Shown here in pieces: positions 30,189 through 38,746 of a DNA stretch of 64,000 bases (position 1 is its first letter; the number at the start of each line of letters is the position of its first letter). The stretch is from DASULK01 sp036381835 (GTDB lineage Bacteria > Actinomycetota > Actinomycetes > Mycobacteriales > Micromonosporaceae). Both the position numbers and the translations under genes were made by a program. The stretch is from contig DASVCA010000109.1 of NCBI GenBank assembly GCA_036381835.1, forward strand, positions 1 to 64,000, given 5' to 3'. The notes beneath the pieces were generated by a model. The model had not been told where the DNA came from. It searched no databases and worked only from the letters and a program-made list of their open reading frames with translations.

Positions 30189-30306
30189 CCCCACCCGGCC
30201 CTCACTCCGGCTTTCGTCCGGACATCGGCAGATCCGGATGCCGTCGGCGGTCCCGCTCAGTGGCGGTAGCGGAGGTCTGCAGCGCGCCTCGGCAGCGCGC
30301 GCCTGG

Positions 30307-30420
30307 TCAGAGCTTGGGCTCGACCGATGAGGGCAGCATGTCGGCCCACTTGCGTAGTACGTCGACGGCCTGGTCCCGGAGGGCTCCGTCGGCAGCCTCT
30401 TCGCGCAACGACCGGCCGGG
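30307..30420 (-). pseudogene. C-terminal remnant of an unknown gene
   Basis: The minus strand reads 37 codons to a TGA at 30307 with clearly protein-like, amphipathic sequence (LREEAADGALRDQAV, then VLRKWADMLPSS). No start codon or upstream domain is present, so it looks like the surviving end of a gene once carried by the element. I cannot name the family. The integrase homology begins immediately to its right on the other strand. Confidence 0.4.
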
Positions 30421-30436
30421 TATTCGGCGTCGGAGA

Positions 30437-31113
30437 CTGCCTCGGGTGGTGCGAGAGGAGCCGGTGTTCCTCGACCACGACCAGGTGGCGAGGCTCGCGG
30501 AGGCGTGCGGGCGCTACGGACTGCTGGTGCGGTTCCTTGCCTACACGGGTCTGCGGTGGGGTGAGGTGTCGGCATTACGGGTGTCGCGGCTGGATCTGCT
30601 GCGGCGTCGGGTGACCGTGGCGGTCGCGTTCGCGGAAGTCGGCGGAGAGCTGGTGGAGGGGACTCCGAAGAATCACCAGCGCCGGTCGGTGCCGATCCCG
30701 CGCTTCCTCGTTGACGAGTTGGCCGTGCACGTCACCGGGAAGCGCCGGGACGAGTTGGTCTTCACCGCGCCGAACGGCGGGCCGCGCGTAACACCAACTT
30801 CCGGACTCGGGTCTTCGCGGCGGCAGCCGCGTCGGTCGGGCTGGCCGGGCTGACTCCGCACGACCTGAGGCACACCGCGGCGAGTCTGGCCGTGGCGGCG
30901 GGTGCGAACGTCAAGGCGGTGCAGCGGATGCTCGGGCACGCCTCGGCGTCAATGAGCCTGGACGTGTACGCCGGCCTGTTCGGGGACGACCTGGACGCCG
31001 TTGCCACCCGGCTAGACGAGGCGGTCGCCGCACGGGATAAGGATTCTTCAAGGACTCGACGGGCCGGCGGCGACGTGATCGACCTCGGAACACGGCGAAG
31101 CCCAGGCCGTTGA
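30437..31113 (+). pseudogene. Tyrosine integrase, N-terminally truncated and frameshifted
   Basis: Catalytic domain of a tyrosine recombinase. The first frame contains FLDHDQVARLAEACGRYGLL, catalytic Arg in TGLRWGEV, and the KNHQRRSVPIP strand region. Near 30783-30790 the frame shifts, and the second frame gives TPHDLRHTAASLA (HxxR), a GHAS box and the nucleophile Tyr in LDVYAGLFGDD. All active-site residues thus survive, but the N-terminal DNA-binding domain is missing and the frame is broken. It ends 18 bp from the tRNA-Thr 3' end, the usual place for an element's integrase. Confidence 0.88.
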
Positions 31114-31123
31114 CCTGGGCTTC
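31097..31123. terminator. Hairpin between integrase remnant and tRNA-Thr
   Basis: GAAGCCCAGG (31097-31106) and CCTGGGCTTC (31114-31123) form a perfect 10-bp stem with a 7-nt loop. It overlaps the integrase stop codon and lies 8 bp beyond the tRNA 3' end, so it can terminate both convergent transcripts. It probably came with the element and replaced the original tRNA terminator. Confidence 0.75.
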
Positions 31124-31130
31124 TTCACCG

Positions 31131-31172
31131 AGCCGCCTGACGGAATCGAACCGTCGACCTACGCATTACGAG
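31131..31172. repeat. Proximal attachment site within tRNA-Thr
   Basis: The 42-bp 3' portion of the tRNA (acceptor stem, T arm and part of the anticodon stem-loop) is the proximal copy of the direct repeat that bounds the 1.8-kb element. One mismatch separates it from the distal copy. The integrase remnant abuts it on the element side, as expected. Confidence 0.85.
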
Positions 31173-31203
31173 TGCGTCGCTCTGCCGACTGAGCTAAGGC
31201 GGC
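31131..31203 (-). tRNA. tRNA-Thr (anticodon CGT)
   Basis: A 73-nt cloverleaf on the minus strand: acceptor stem GCCGCCT/AGGCGGC with discriminator T, D arm GCTC/GAGC, anticodon stem ACGCA/TGCGT with loop CTCGTAA (anticodon CGT, reading ACG), variable AGGTC, T arm GACGG/CCGTC with TTCGATT. CCA is not encoded. Its 3' 42 nt serve as an integration site, since they are repeated at 29325-29366; the gene stays intact after integration. Confidence 0.96.
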
Positions 31204-31370
31204 AACGCCGGAAAGTGTACGCCATCGCGCTGCGGTCGCCAGCACCGGATTCTCCTACAGATGCCGATCTTGATGGGATCACCCCTGGTGAGCCCGGCGA
31301 CCCAGGCAGCGTCGCCGCATAGACGTATGGGGATGGCCCGCGAGCTCTGGGGCGGCTAGGCTCCCGAGCC

Positions 31371-33065
31371 GTGACCGACGAACAGCAGCGCAGGCCACGC
31401 ACCCTCGATCCCCGCGAACTGGGGTTCACTCCGCGCCGACCGGTGCCGTGGCTGGCGCCGCTGCTGCTGCTCAGCACCGGGTTGCGCACCCTGCTCGCCG
31501 TGCTGTTCGGAGCGTACCTGGACAAGCGGGAACTGCAGAGCGCCCTGCCGAGCCGAGTGCATGAGCAACCGGGCACCGACGGCGAGCTGTGGCTGGACTA
31601 CGTCGCCGACCTGGGTGACGGTTTCGACGCCACCTACTCCGTGGCGTACCTGCTCGCCCAACCCCACCTGGAACTCGACGGGCGGCGACTGCCCCGCGGC
31701 GATGTCCTGGTGATGGGCGGCGACCAGGTCTATCCGACGGCGAGCGGCACGGCGTACGAGGACCGGTGCAAAGGCCCCTACCAGGCGGCGCTGCCGGAGC
31801 CGCCGTCCGACCGGCCCCGCCCGACCCTGTACGCGGTGCCCGGGAACCACGACTGGTACGACGGCCTCACCGCCTTCCTGCGGCTGTTCGCCCGCCGTCG
31901 GGACGCCACGCTCGGCGGCTGGCGGACCGAGCAGGCCCGCTCCTACTTCGCGGTGAAACTACCGGCGAACTGGTGGCTGTTCGCGTTGGACGAGCAGTTC
32001 GGGGCGTACCTGGACGACCCGCAGCTGACCTACTTCGAGCAGGCCGCCGCCGGCCTCAGCGCGCAGGACCGGGTGATCCTGGTGGTGCCGGCACCGAACT
32101 GGGTCAAGGCCGTCGACCAGCCTCAGGCGTACGACGGGATCGACTACTTCATCCGATCGGTGATCACCCCCACCGGCGCGCAGGTGAAGCTGCTGCTCGC
32201 CGGCGATCTGCACCACTACGCCCGCTATGCGGGGCCGGACCGGCAATTGGTGACCTGCGGTGGCGGCGGAGCCTACCTCTACCCCACCCACAAGCTGCCG
32301 GCACGGATCGAGGTGCCGCCCCGCGACACCCTCGCCCGGCGGGCCAGCCCCAGCCGAGGCTACGAACTGGCGGGCCGCTACCCGGAGGCGGAGCGGTCCC
32401 GCCGGTACGGGTGGGGGATCTTCCGCCGGCTGCCGCTGCGCAACCCGGGATTCGGCGCGCTGCTCGGCACCCTGCACACCCTGCTCATGTTGGCGATCGC
32501 GGGGCTGGTCGCGCAGCGCACCACCGTCACCGAGCAGCGGCTGTTCACCATCCCGTTGGCGATCATGGTGGTGGTCACGCTGCTCGCCGCGCTCCTGTTC
32601 GCGAAGCCACCGTCGTCCGGCGGTAAACGCCGGACTCGGCACTGGGTGCTGGGGCTGGGCCACGGCCTGGCGCATCTCGGACTCGGCGTGCTCGGCACGT
32701 GGGTGTGGCTGAAGCTGCCGTTCCTCGACTGGCCGTGGCCGCTGCCGTTGGTCGCCGCGGCCGTGCTCTACGGCCCGGTGGCCGGCCTGGTCGCCGGGCA
32801 ACTGGCCGCGGCGTACCTGCTCGTCGCCGGGACGTTCGGGGTGAATCTCAACGAGCTTTTCGCCGGGCAGGGCATCGAGGACGCGAAGAGTTTTCTGCGC
32901 CTGCACATCGCCGGCGACGGAACGCTCACCATCTATCCGGTGGCGGTCGACCGGATCTGCCGGTCGTGGCGGGCGAACCCCGACGGGCCGCCCGGCGCAC
33001 CGTGGATCGTGCCGACTCAACCGCTGCGCGCCCGCCTCGCCGAACCCCCGGTGACCATACGCTGA
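31371..33065 (+). CDS. Membrane-anchored metallophosphoesterase
   Basis: 564 aa. An N-terminal segment with one hydrophobic stretch (residues 20-40) is followed by a calcineurin-like phosphoesterase domain (DVLVMGGDQVYP, VPGNHDWYDG, LLLAGDLHHYARY: the D, GNHD and GDxHH metal motifs). About four transmembrane helices follow from residue 365 to 490, then a soluble tail. GTG 31371 lies 8 nt after TAGGCT with no Shine-Dalgarno (leaderless-like). The substrate is unknown; lipid or nucleotide phosphates are possible. Confidence 0.8.
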   Translation: MTDEQQRRPRTLDPRELGFTPRRPVPWLAPLLLLSTGLRTLLAVLFGAYLDKRELQSALPSRVHEQPGTDGELWLDYVADLGDGFDATYSVAYLLAQPHLELDGRRLPRGDVLVMGGDQVYPTASGTAYEDRCKGPYQAALPEPPSDRPRPTLYAVPGNHDWYDGLTAFLRLFARRRDATLGGWRTEQARSYFAVKLPANWWLFALDEQFGAYLDDPQLTYFEQAAAGLSAQDRVILVVPAPNWVKAVDQPQAYDGIDYFIRSVITPTGAQVKLLLAGDLHHYARYAGPDRQLVTCGGGGAYLYPTHKLPARIEVPPRDTLARRASPSRGYELAGRYPEAERSRRYGWGIFRRLPLRNPGFGALLGTLHTLLMLAIAGLVAQRTTVTEQRLFTIPLAIMVVVTLLAALLFAKPPSSGGKRRTRHWVLGLGHGLAHLGLGVLGTWVWLKLPFLDWPWPLPLVAAAVLYGPVAGLVAGQLAAAYLLVAGTFGVNLNELFAGQGIEDAKSFLRLHIAGDGTLTIYPVAVDRICRSWRANPDGPPGAPWIVPTQPLRARLAEPPVTIR

Positions 33066-33140
33066 CCAACCGGCAACAGGTCAGCTATATCGCCGGTCGT
33101 ACGCCTTGCGGGGTGCGCAGACCGACGCCCGGGCCATGCT

Positions 33141-33887
33141 CTACGGAGTGGGGCCCCTCGTCGTGCTCTCGTAGGCCCGACGCGGCGCGCAGCTCCCTGA
33201 CCTGCTGCAGTCCCGCAGAAAAGTATTGCCTGTAGCGTAAAGCGGGTGCTCGAACTTGAGGCAGCACATCAGCCGGCCGCAGGCGCCGGAGATCCGCAGC
33301 GGGTTCAGCGGCAGGTCCTGGTCCTTGGCCATGCGGATGGTCACCGGCTCGAAGTCGGTGAGGAACGTCGCGCAACACAGGTCGCGGCCGCAGGAACCGA
33401 TGCCGCCCTGTGCCCGCGCCGAGTCCCGGGCGGAGAGCTGGCGCAGCTCGACCCGGCAGCGCAGGGTGGCGCCGAGGTCGCGGACCAGGGCCCGGAAGTC
33501 GACCCGGTGTGGTGCGGTGAAGTAGATCGTGATCCGCTCGCCGGGCGATCCGTCCGCATTCCGGCTCGACACGCAGTCGACCGCGATCACCTTCATGGGC
33601 AGTTCGTGCTCGCGGATCAGCCGCTTGGCGGCGACTTTGGCCTCCGCCTTGCGCTTGCGCCGCAGCTCATCGCGGCGCAGATCCGCCTCGGTCGCCATCC
33701 CGACGAGGCGGGGGAAGCCGCTGGTGTCCTCGTCCACCCACTGCGGCGCCCACACACACTCCGCCACTTCGGGTCCGTCGTCGGTGGGCACCAGCACCCG
33801 ATCGCCGACCGACGGGCGCAGGTCACCGGGATCGAAGTAGTAGAGGCGGCCGTACCGGTTGAAACTGACCGCGCACAGCATGCCCAT
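33141..33887 (-). CDS. PSP1/RicT-like protein with altered C-terminus
   Basis: 248 aa. The PSP1 domain is well conserved (MLCAVSFNRYGRLYYFDPGD, KVIAVDCVSS, TIYFTAPHRVDFRALVRDLG, then GIGSCGRDLCCATFL and GACGRLMCCLKFEHPLY with the Cys pairs that in RicT bind Fe-S). After FEHPLY the expected VGxxV-TPxG-type tail is absent from this frame; the remaining about 35 residues look non-native. Another frame just beyond continues with plausible sequence, so a frameshift near 33240 is suspected. TACGCT lies 6 nt before ATG 33887. It has a role in RNA processing complexes in Bacillus; the actinobacterial role is unclear. Confidence 0.8.
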   Translation of the reverse strand: MGMLCAVSFNRYGRLYYFDPGDLRPSVGDRVLVPTDDGPEVAECVWAPQWVDEDTSGFPRLVGMATEADLRRDELRRKRKAEAKVAAKRLIREHELPMKVIAVDCVSSRNADGSPGERITIYFTAPHRVDFRALVRDLGATLRCRVELRQLSARDSARAQGGIGSCGRDLCCATFLTDFEPVTIRMAKDQDLPLNPLRISGACGRLMCCLKFEHPLYATGNTFLRDCSRSGSCAPRRAYESTTRGPTP

Positions 33888-33911
33888 TGCGTCAGCGTAC
33901 GTGACCTTCGC

Positions 33912-34577
33912 TCAGAGGGTAATCCGGCTGGGCCCGTCGAAGCGGACCCCGACGTCGGCCGACGACCGATAGATCGACTCGTCGAGGCGCTGTGCCCACT
34001 GCCGGCGCAGCGCCTCGCCTCGGTCGTGCAGTTCGGCGACCGGGGCAAGCACCCGAGCACCGATCTCGGCGGCCGCGGCGGGCACGCTCGGTCCGCCGTC
34101 AATCCCGTCCCCGACGACCAGCGTCACCGCCTCCGCCGATACCAGCACCTCGGCGAGAGTACGTGCGAGGGCGGCCCGCCCGGAGGAGACCCAGCCGGCG
34201 AGATCGTCCAGGTAGTCCGCACCGGCCTCCAGCCGATCCAGCATGCTCGTCGGGCCGTCGGTGAGGTGGGCGGCGAGCGCATCGCGTCGGGCGAAGAACG
34301 CTTCCGCTGCGGCCCCTTCCCAGTCGACTGCGGCGGTGAGGAGCTCGCCGACGGTCTCGTACCGCGGGATCAGCGCACGGACCGCGGCTGCGGCGGCGGC
34401 CAGCGGTTCCGGGTGCAGTGCGGCGAGCGCGGCGACCGCCTCAGCGGGCAGGGCGCGTACCCGACGCAGCAGCGGCCAGATCCGGTGCGTGGCGGGAGCG
34501 CCGGATTCGGCGAGCACATCGTCGACCCGGTCGAGCAGGTCTGCGGCGGGGCCGGCCAGGTGATCGAGGGGGTCCAT
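33912..34577 (-). CDS. Uncharacterised helical protein of the YbaB/WXG-like trio
   Basis: 221-aa protein, strongly alpha-helical and Ala-rich. A central WEGAAAEAFFARRDALAAHLTDG segment recalls the W-x-G-A/F pattern of WXG100-like proteins (type VII secretion substrates). The N-terminus starts MDPLDHLAGPAADLLDRVDD. It overlaps the stop of the preceding gene (ATGA), so the two are coupled. A role in type VII-like secretion is inference from the neighbours. Confidence 0.65.
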   Translation of the reverse strand: MDPLDHLAGPAADLLDRVDDVLAESGAPATHRIWPLLRRVRALPAEAVAALAALHPEPLAAAAAAVRALIPRYETVGELLTAAVDWEGAAAEAFFARRDALAAHLTDGPTSMLDRLEAGADYLDDLAGWVSSGRAALARTLAEVLVSAEAVTLVVGDGIDGGPSVPAAAAEIGARVLAPVAELHDRGEALRRQWAQRLDESIYRSSADVGVRFDGPSRITL

Positions 34578-34882
34578 CAGCGTTCCTCGGCGTACCGGCG
34601 GCGGACGGCGTGATCGGTGTCGGCGTAAGCCCGGGCGGCCTGTCGCAGCGATTCGGCCGTTTCCGCGAGCGAATCCGCGACGGCCCTCGCCTGCGCGATG
34701 TGGGCGGCCAGGGCGGACTGCCACTGCCCGTGCAGCGCCTGGCCCAGCTCGCCGAGGGCGCCGGGCGCCTCGACACCGAAGTCGGGGCCGGCGGGCCCGG
34801 CGGCGGCGAGCGCGTCGACCGTGCCGGTCACCACCGACCCGGCCTGTTCGATCCGGTCGGCATAGGTACTGATCCGCTCCAC
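34577..34882 (-). CDS. Small helical protein, type VII secretion target-like
   Basis: 101 aa, helical, with a central GQWQSALAAHIAQARAVADSL stretch between two predicted helices, the general layout of ESX/WXG100 substrate-like proteins, and a C-terminal YADTDHAVRRRYAEE segment (YxxxD-like). GTG 34882 follows directly after the TAG of the upstream YbaB-like gene. It is the middle gene of a three-gene coupled unit. Confidence 0.7.
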   Translation of the reverse strand: MERISTYADRIEQAGSVVTGTVDALAAAGPAGPDFGVEAPGALGELGQALHGQWQSALAAHIAQARAVADSLAETAESLRQAARAYADTDHAVRRRYAEER

Positions 34883-35209
34883 CTAGCTCTCCTCCAGCCG
34901 TCGGTACGCGCCGAACGTCTCCGCGTGCAGTTTCTCGCGCGCCCAGCGGGCGGCGTCCGCGGCCGCGGTGACCGCCGCTCGCACGGATCTGGCCACGTCC
35001 CGCTCGGAGCGGCCGTGCAGTGGGGACAGGAAACGCAGGTCGGTGATGGTGCCGGCGGCGGTGACGAGTACCTCGACCAGGCCGTCCGGCGACCGTACGC
35101 TGACCTCGACGCGCGCTGTCGCCTGCGCGAACTCCTCCTGCAGCGACTCAATCCGGCGGTAGCGTTCGATCGCCTCCTCGACCCAGGCATCGTCGATTTC
35201 CCGCCTCAT
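34883..35209 (-). CDS. YbaB/EbfC-family DNA-binding protein
   Basis: 108-aa protein with the YbaB/EbfC fold: N-terminal helix EEAIERYRRIESLQEEFAQA, strands VEVSVRSPDGLVEVLVTAAGTITDLRF, and a C-terminal helix. Canonical members bind DNA as nucleoid proteins. In actinobacteria divergent YbaB-like genes commonly precede WXG100-like genes, as here. ATG 35209. It is the first gene of the trio, 73 bp downstream of holB. Confidence 0.75.
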   Translation of the reverse strand: MRREIDDAWVEEAIERYRRIESLQEEFAQATARVEVSVRSPDGLVEVLVTAAGTITDLRFLSPLHGRSERDVARSVRAAVTAAADAARWAREKLHAETFGAYRRLEES

Positions 35210-35282
35210 CGGCCGGACCCTCCCCTACCCAGCGTGGCGTCACGATATCGAACCGTACCGGCCGATGCCTTTTCGGGGAAGG

Positions 35283-36482
35283 TCAGCCGCGCCAGAGGGC
35301 GAGCATCATCGCTTCGACAGCGATCTGTGGCTTGACGTTGGCTTGAATGGCCTGTCGGCAGGCCAACACGGCCTCCAAACGCCGCAGCACGCTTTCCGGG
35401 GTCCATTTCTGCGCGGCTGCGGCGGCCGTCGCTGCGACGTCGGCGTGCACGGGCGCCACCGGGGCGCGCAACGCGACGGCCAGCACGTCGCGGTAGAAGC
35501 CGGCCAGGTCGAGCAGCGCCCGGTCCAGCGCGTCCCGCTGCGCCCGGGTGGCCCGCGACTTCTGCCGCCGCTCGAGTTCCTTGAGCTGGCCGGCGACGCC
35601 GCGGGCGGCACCGGCCGCGCCGCGTCCCGTGCCGCCCTTGCCGAGCGCCGTCTCCAGCGCCGTCCGTTCCGCGGCGTCGAGTTCGGCGACCGCCGCCTCG
35701 GCCTCGGCCTTGGTCGATTCGATCAGGGCCGCCGCGGCGTCGTAGCAGGCCCCGATCCCGGTCAGCTGGCGGGGGATGGCCAGGACGGCGGCGCGGCGTT
35801 CCCGGGCCTGCGGGTCGTCGGCCAGGCGGCGGGCCCGGCCGATGTGTCCCTGTGCGGCGGCGGCGGCCCAGGCCGCCGTTTCGGCGGGTACGCCGTCGCG
35901 GGTGGCGAGGACCTCGGCGACGGCGGCGGCGGGGGGCTGCCGCAGGGTCACCACCCGACAGCGGGACCGGATGGTCACGGAGACGTCATCCGGGTGCGTG
36001 GAGGGCGTGCAGAGGAGGAAGACGGTGCGCGGTGACGGTTCCTCGACCGCCTTGAGCAGGGCGTTGCTCGCCCGCTCGCCCATCCGGTCGGCATCCTCGA
36101 TGATCACCACCTGCCACCGGCCGCCGGCCGGGGCGCTCGCCGCCCGCAGCACCAGCTCCCGCATCTCGGCGACGCTGATCGACAAGCCTTCCGGGGCGAC
36201 CACTCGTACGTCGGCATGGGTACCCGCGAGCGTGGTGCGGCAGCCGGCGCAACTGCCGCACCCGGTGTCGCGTTCGCATTGCAGCGCCGCGGCGAAGGCT
36301 CGGGCCGCCTGGGACCGCCCGGCACCCGGCGGACCGGTGAAGATCCAGGCATGAGTCATCCCGGTGCCCGCGTCACCGCGGAGCAGCGCAGCGGCAGCGG
36401 CGGCGGCGCGGCGCAACGTCGCAACCGCCTCGTCCTGGCCGATCAGGTCCGCGAAGACGTCCGGCGGGGCGACGTGGTTCAT
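35283..36482 (-). CDS. holB: DNA polymerase III delta' subunit
   Basis: 399-aa clamp-loader subunit: Walker A variant GPPGAGRS near residues 50-57, Cys4 zinc module CERDTGCGSCAGC near 69-81, IIEDADRM, and sensor/SRC motif TIRSRCRVV. The C-terminal collar domain is long and Ala-rich. ATG 36482 overlaps the tmk stop (ATGA), so expression is coupled to the kinase. It loads the beta clamp on primed DNA with gamma/tau and delta. Confidence 0.93.
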   Translation of the reverse strand: MNHVAPPDVFADLIGQDEAVATLRRAAAAAAALLRGDAGTGMTHAWIFTGPPGAGRSQAARAFAAALQCERDTGCGSCAGCRTTLAGTHADVRVVAPEGLSISVAEMRELVLRAASAPAGGRWQVVIIEDADRMGERASNALLKAVEEPSPRTVFLLCTPSTHPDDVSVTIRSRCRVVTLRQPPAAAVAEVLATRDGVPAETAAWAAAAAQGHIGRARRLADDPQARERRAAVLAIPRQLTGIGACYDAAAALIESTKAEAEAAVAELDAAERTALETALGKGGTGRGAAGAARGVAGQLKELERRQKSRATRAQRDALDRALLDLAGFYRDVLAVALRAPVAPVHADVAATAAAAAQKWTPESVLRRLEAVLACRQAIQANVKPQIAVEAMMLALWRG

Positions 36483-38746
36483 GGCACTCGCTGTTCCAAC
36501 TTCAGATCGGCGGGGCGATCCCGCTCAGCCGTCCGGTCTCCGATCGTAGTCGCCGCAGGCCCGGTGCCCCCCGTCAAATGATCCTCGGATAACGACCGGT
36601 CACCCTCCGCATCGGCGGGCTCGTCCCCCGCACCGTCGTCGGTGCCCTTGCCGTCATCGCCGGCGGCGAGCATGGCGGTGACCCGCTCGATCACCGCGGC
36701 GCTGATCGTCTTGGCCGGCCGGGAAGCGTCGAGGACCAGGTACCGCCGGGGGTCGGCGGCGGCGAGGTCGAGGAACGCCAGGCGGACCCGCTCGTGGAAG
36801 GCGACGGATTCCTGTTCCAACCGGTCCGCCTTCTCGCCTCGGCTCGCCGCCCGGCGCAGCCCGACTGCGGGTTCGATGTCGAGGAGTACGACCAGGTCGG
36901 GTTTGAGTCCGCCGGTCGCCCAGTTCGACAGCCAGGAGATCTCGTCGATGGGCAGCGAACGCCCGGCCCCCTGGTAGGCCAACGACGAGTCGATGTAGCG
37001 GTCGCAGATGACGACCGCGCCTCGGGCGAGCGCCGGACGGATCATGGTGGCGACGTGGTGGGCGCGATCCGCGGCGTAAAGCAGGGCTTCGGCGCGGGCG
37101 GTCGGGGCACCTGCGCCGTGCAGCACCAGCTGTCGGATGCGTTCCCCCAACTCGGTGGCCCCGGGCTCCCGGGTCACCACCACGTCCCGCCCCTGGCTCC
37201 GTAGCAGGTCCGCCAGCGCGTTGACCTGAGTGGTCTTGCCGGCGCCCTCGCCGCCTTCGAAGACCACGAAGAGGCCCTGCCAGGCCCGCGGCTCACCGGG
37301 CGAGAGGGGACGGCCGCGGATGGAACCCCACAGGTCCGCGAGAACCGGAACACCCGGCTTGTCGTCCATGTGGCGGAAGGCGCTGACGCCGGCGGCGATG
37401 CCGGCGAGGCCTGCGGCCAGGAGCAACAGACGGGTGGAGGAGATCGAGATACCGATGTCACCGATCGCCGCCTGCCATGATCCGGCGACGCCGACGAGGG
37501 CGCTGCTCAGCGAGATCGCCAGCATCAGGACGACCCGCGCGCCGATCTGGACGACGGCGAAGACCCGTCCGCGTACCGCGTCGGCGACCTCGCCCCCGAG
37601 CAGGGTGATCCCGGAGAGGAAGGCCATTCCGGCCCCCATGCCGACCAGCACGGCCCCGACCATCGCCATCGACAGGTGAATCGATGCGGCCAGGGCGATG
37701 ACCGATGCCCCGGCGAGCACCAGGCTCATGCCGAACCATCGCCGGCGGGACAGGTCGCGCACGATCATCGGGCCCAGGCCGACACCGACCGACAGCCCGC
37801 TGAAGATCGCGCCGAAGAGCAGGTAGAAGGCGGCGTCGCCGGCGTTCAGCGAGGCGGCGAAGAACCGGGCGGTACCGATGACCACACCACCGGCGGCGAA
37901 GGCGCCGAAGATCCCGAACACCAGGCCGCGGACCAGAGATGACTGTCCGATGAACCGCCAGCCGTCGACGAACTGGCGCAGCAACCCCTCGGCGCGCGGG
38001 TGCCGCCCGTCCCGCCCGCTGATCTCCTTGATCCCGTAGAGCACGACGAGCGCGGTGGCGAGTCGGGAGAACGCGTTGAAGTAGAGTGCGAGTTCGGCGG
38101 AGCCGGCCCAGGTCGGCAGTCGCCCGCCGGGCGCGACCACCCGGACGATTCCGTCCAGCGCCGACAGGATGACCGCCGCCAGCACCGGTGTCACGCCGTA
38201 GGTGGTGATCAGCGATAGCTGATTGGACAGCTCCAGTCGGGCACGGGGGATCAGGTTGGGGACCGCGGCGTCCTTGGCCGGGATCCAGATCAGGGTGATC
38301 GTCTCGATCAGGAAGGTCGCCACGGCGGCCCAGCCCACGGTGACGCCGCCCGGGGCGCCCAGCAGCGGCACCAGTGGTATGGAGGCGAACAGGACGAACC
38401 GCAGCAGGTCGCAGATGACCATGGTGTAGCGCCGGTCGAACCGGTCGGCGAGCACCCCGGCCACCGGCCCGAGCAGCAGCGCCGGCAGCAGCCGGACGGC
38501 GATCACGCCGCCGAACGCCAGGCCCTGCGCCAGCTCGCCCTGCACCTGGGTGGCCGCGAACACCGAGGTGGCCAGCAGGCCGAGCCAGTCCCCGAGGGAA
38601 GCCACGCTGAGCACCAACCACAGCCGCCGGAACGGGCGGATGCGCAGCACCGACCGGAGCGCCTGCAGCCCGGACAGCTCGACGCCGGTCGGCGGTGGCG
38701 GCCCGATCGGCCCGTCCCCGCCCGCCGCCCTGGCACTGGTATCGAT
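36479..38746 (-). CDS. tmk: Fused MFS membrane protein/thymidylate kinase
   Basis: The N-terminal part, about 455 residues, is a 12-helix MFS domain (GPVAGVLADRFDRRYTMV). After a linker comes a thymidylate kinase domain with P-loop EGGEGAGKTTQ near residue 500, REPGAT, CDRYIDSSLAYQG and a C-terminal charged tail. The kinase phosphorylates dTMP to dTDP. No ATG, GTG or TTG exists in frame between an upstream in-frame stop and GTG 38650. Coding-like sequence reaches ATC 38746, which has GGAGG at 7 nt. I therefore place the start at 38746 with reservation; a start at GTG 38650 would drop 32 residues. It overlaps holB downstream. Confidence 0.85.
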   Translation of the reverse strand: MDTSARAAGGDGPIGPPPPTGVELSGLQALRSVLRIRPFRRLWLVLSVASLGDWLGLLATSVFAATQVQGELAQGLAFGGVIAVRLLPALLLGPVAGVLADRFDRRYTMVICDLLRFVLFASIPLVPLLGAPGGVTVGWAAVATFLIETITLIWIPAKDAAVPNLIPRARLELSNQLSLITTYGVTPVLAAVILSALDGIVRVVAPGGRLPTWAGSAELALYFNAFSRLATALVVLYGIKEISGRDGRHPRAEGLLRQFVDGWRFIGQSSLVRGLVFGIFGAFAAGGVVIGTARFFAASLNAGDAAFYLLFGAIFSGLSVGVGLGPMIVRDLSRRRWFGMSLVLAGASVIALAASIHLSMAMVGAVLVGMGAGMAFLSGITLLGGEVADAVRGRVFAVVQIGARVVLMLAISLSSALVGVAGSWQAAIGDIGISISSTRLLLLAAGLAGIAAGVSAFRHMDDKPGVPVLADLWGSIRGRPLSPGEPRAWQGLFVVFEGGEGAGKTTQVNALADLLRSQGRDVVVTREPGATELGERIRQLVLHGAGAPTARAEALLYAADRAHHVATMIRPALARGAVVICDRYIDSSLAYQGAGRSLPIDEISWLSNWATGGLKPDLVVLLDIEPAVGLRRAASRGEKADRLEQESVAFHERVRLAFLDLAAADPRRYLVLDASRPAKTISAAVIERVTAMLAAGDDGKGTDDGAGDEPADAEGDRSLSEDHLTGGTGPAATTIGDRTAERDRPADLKLEQRVP

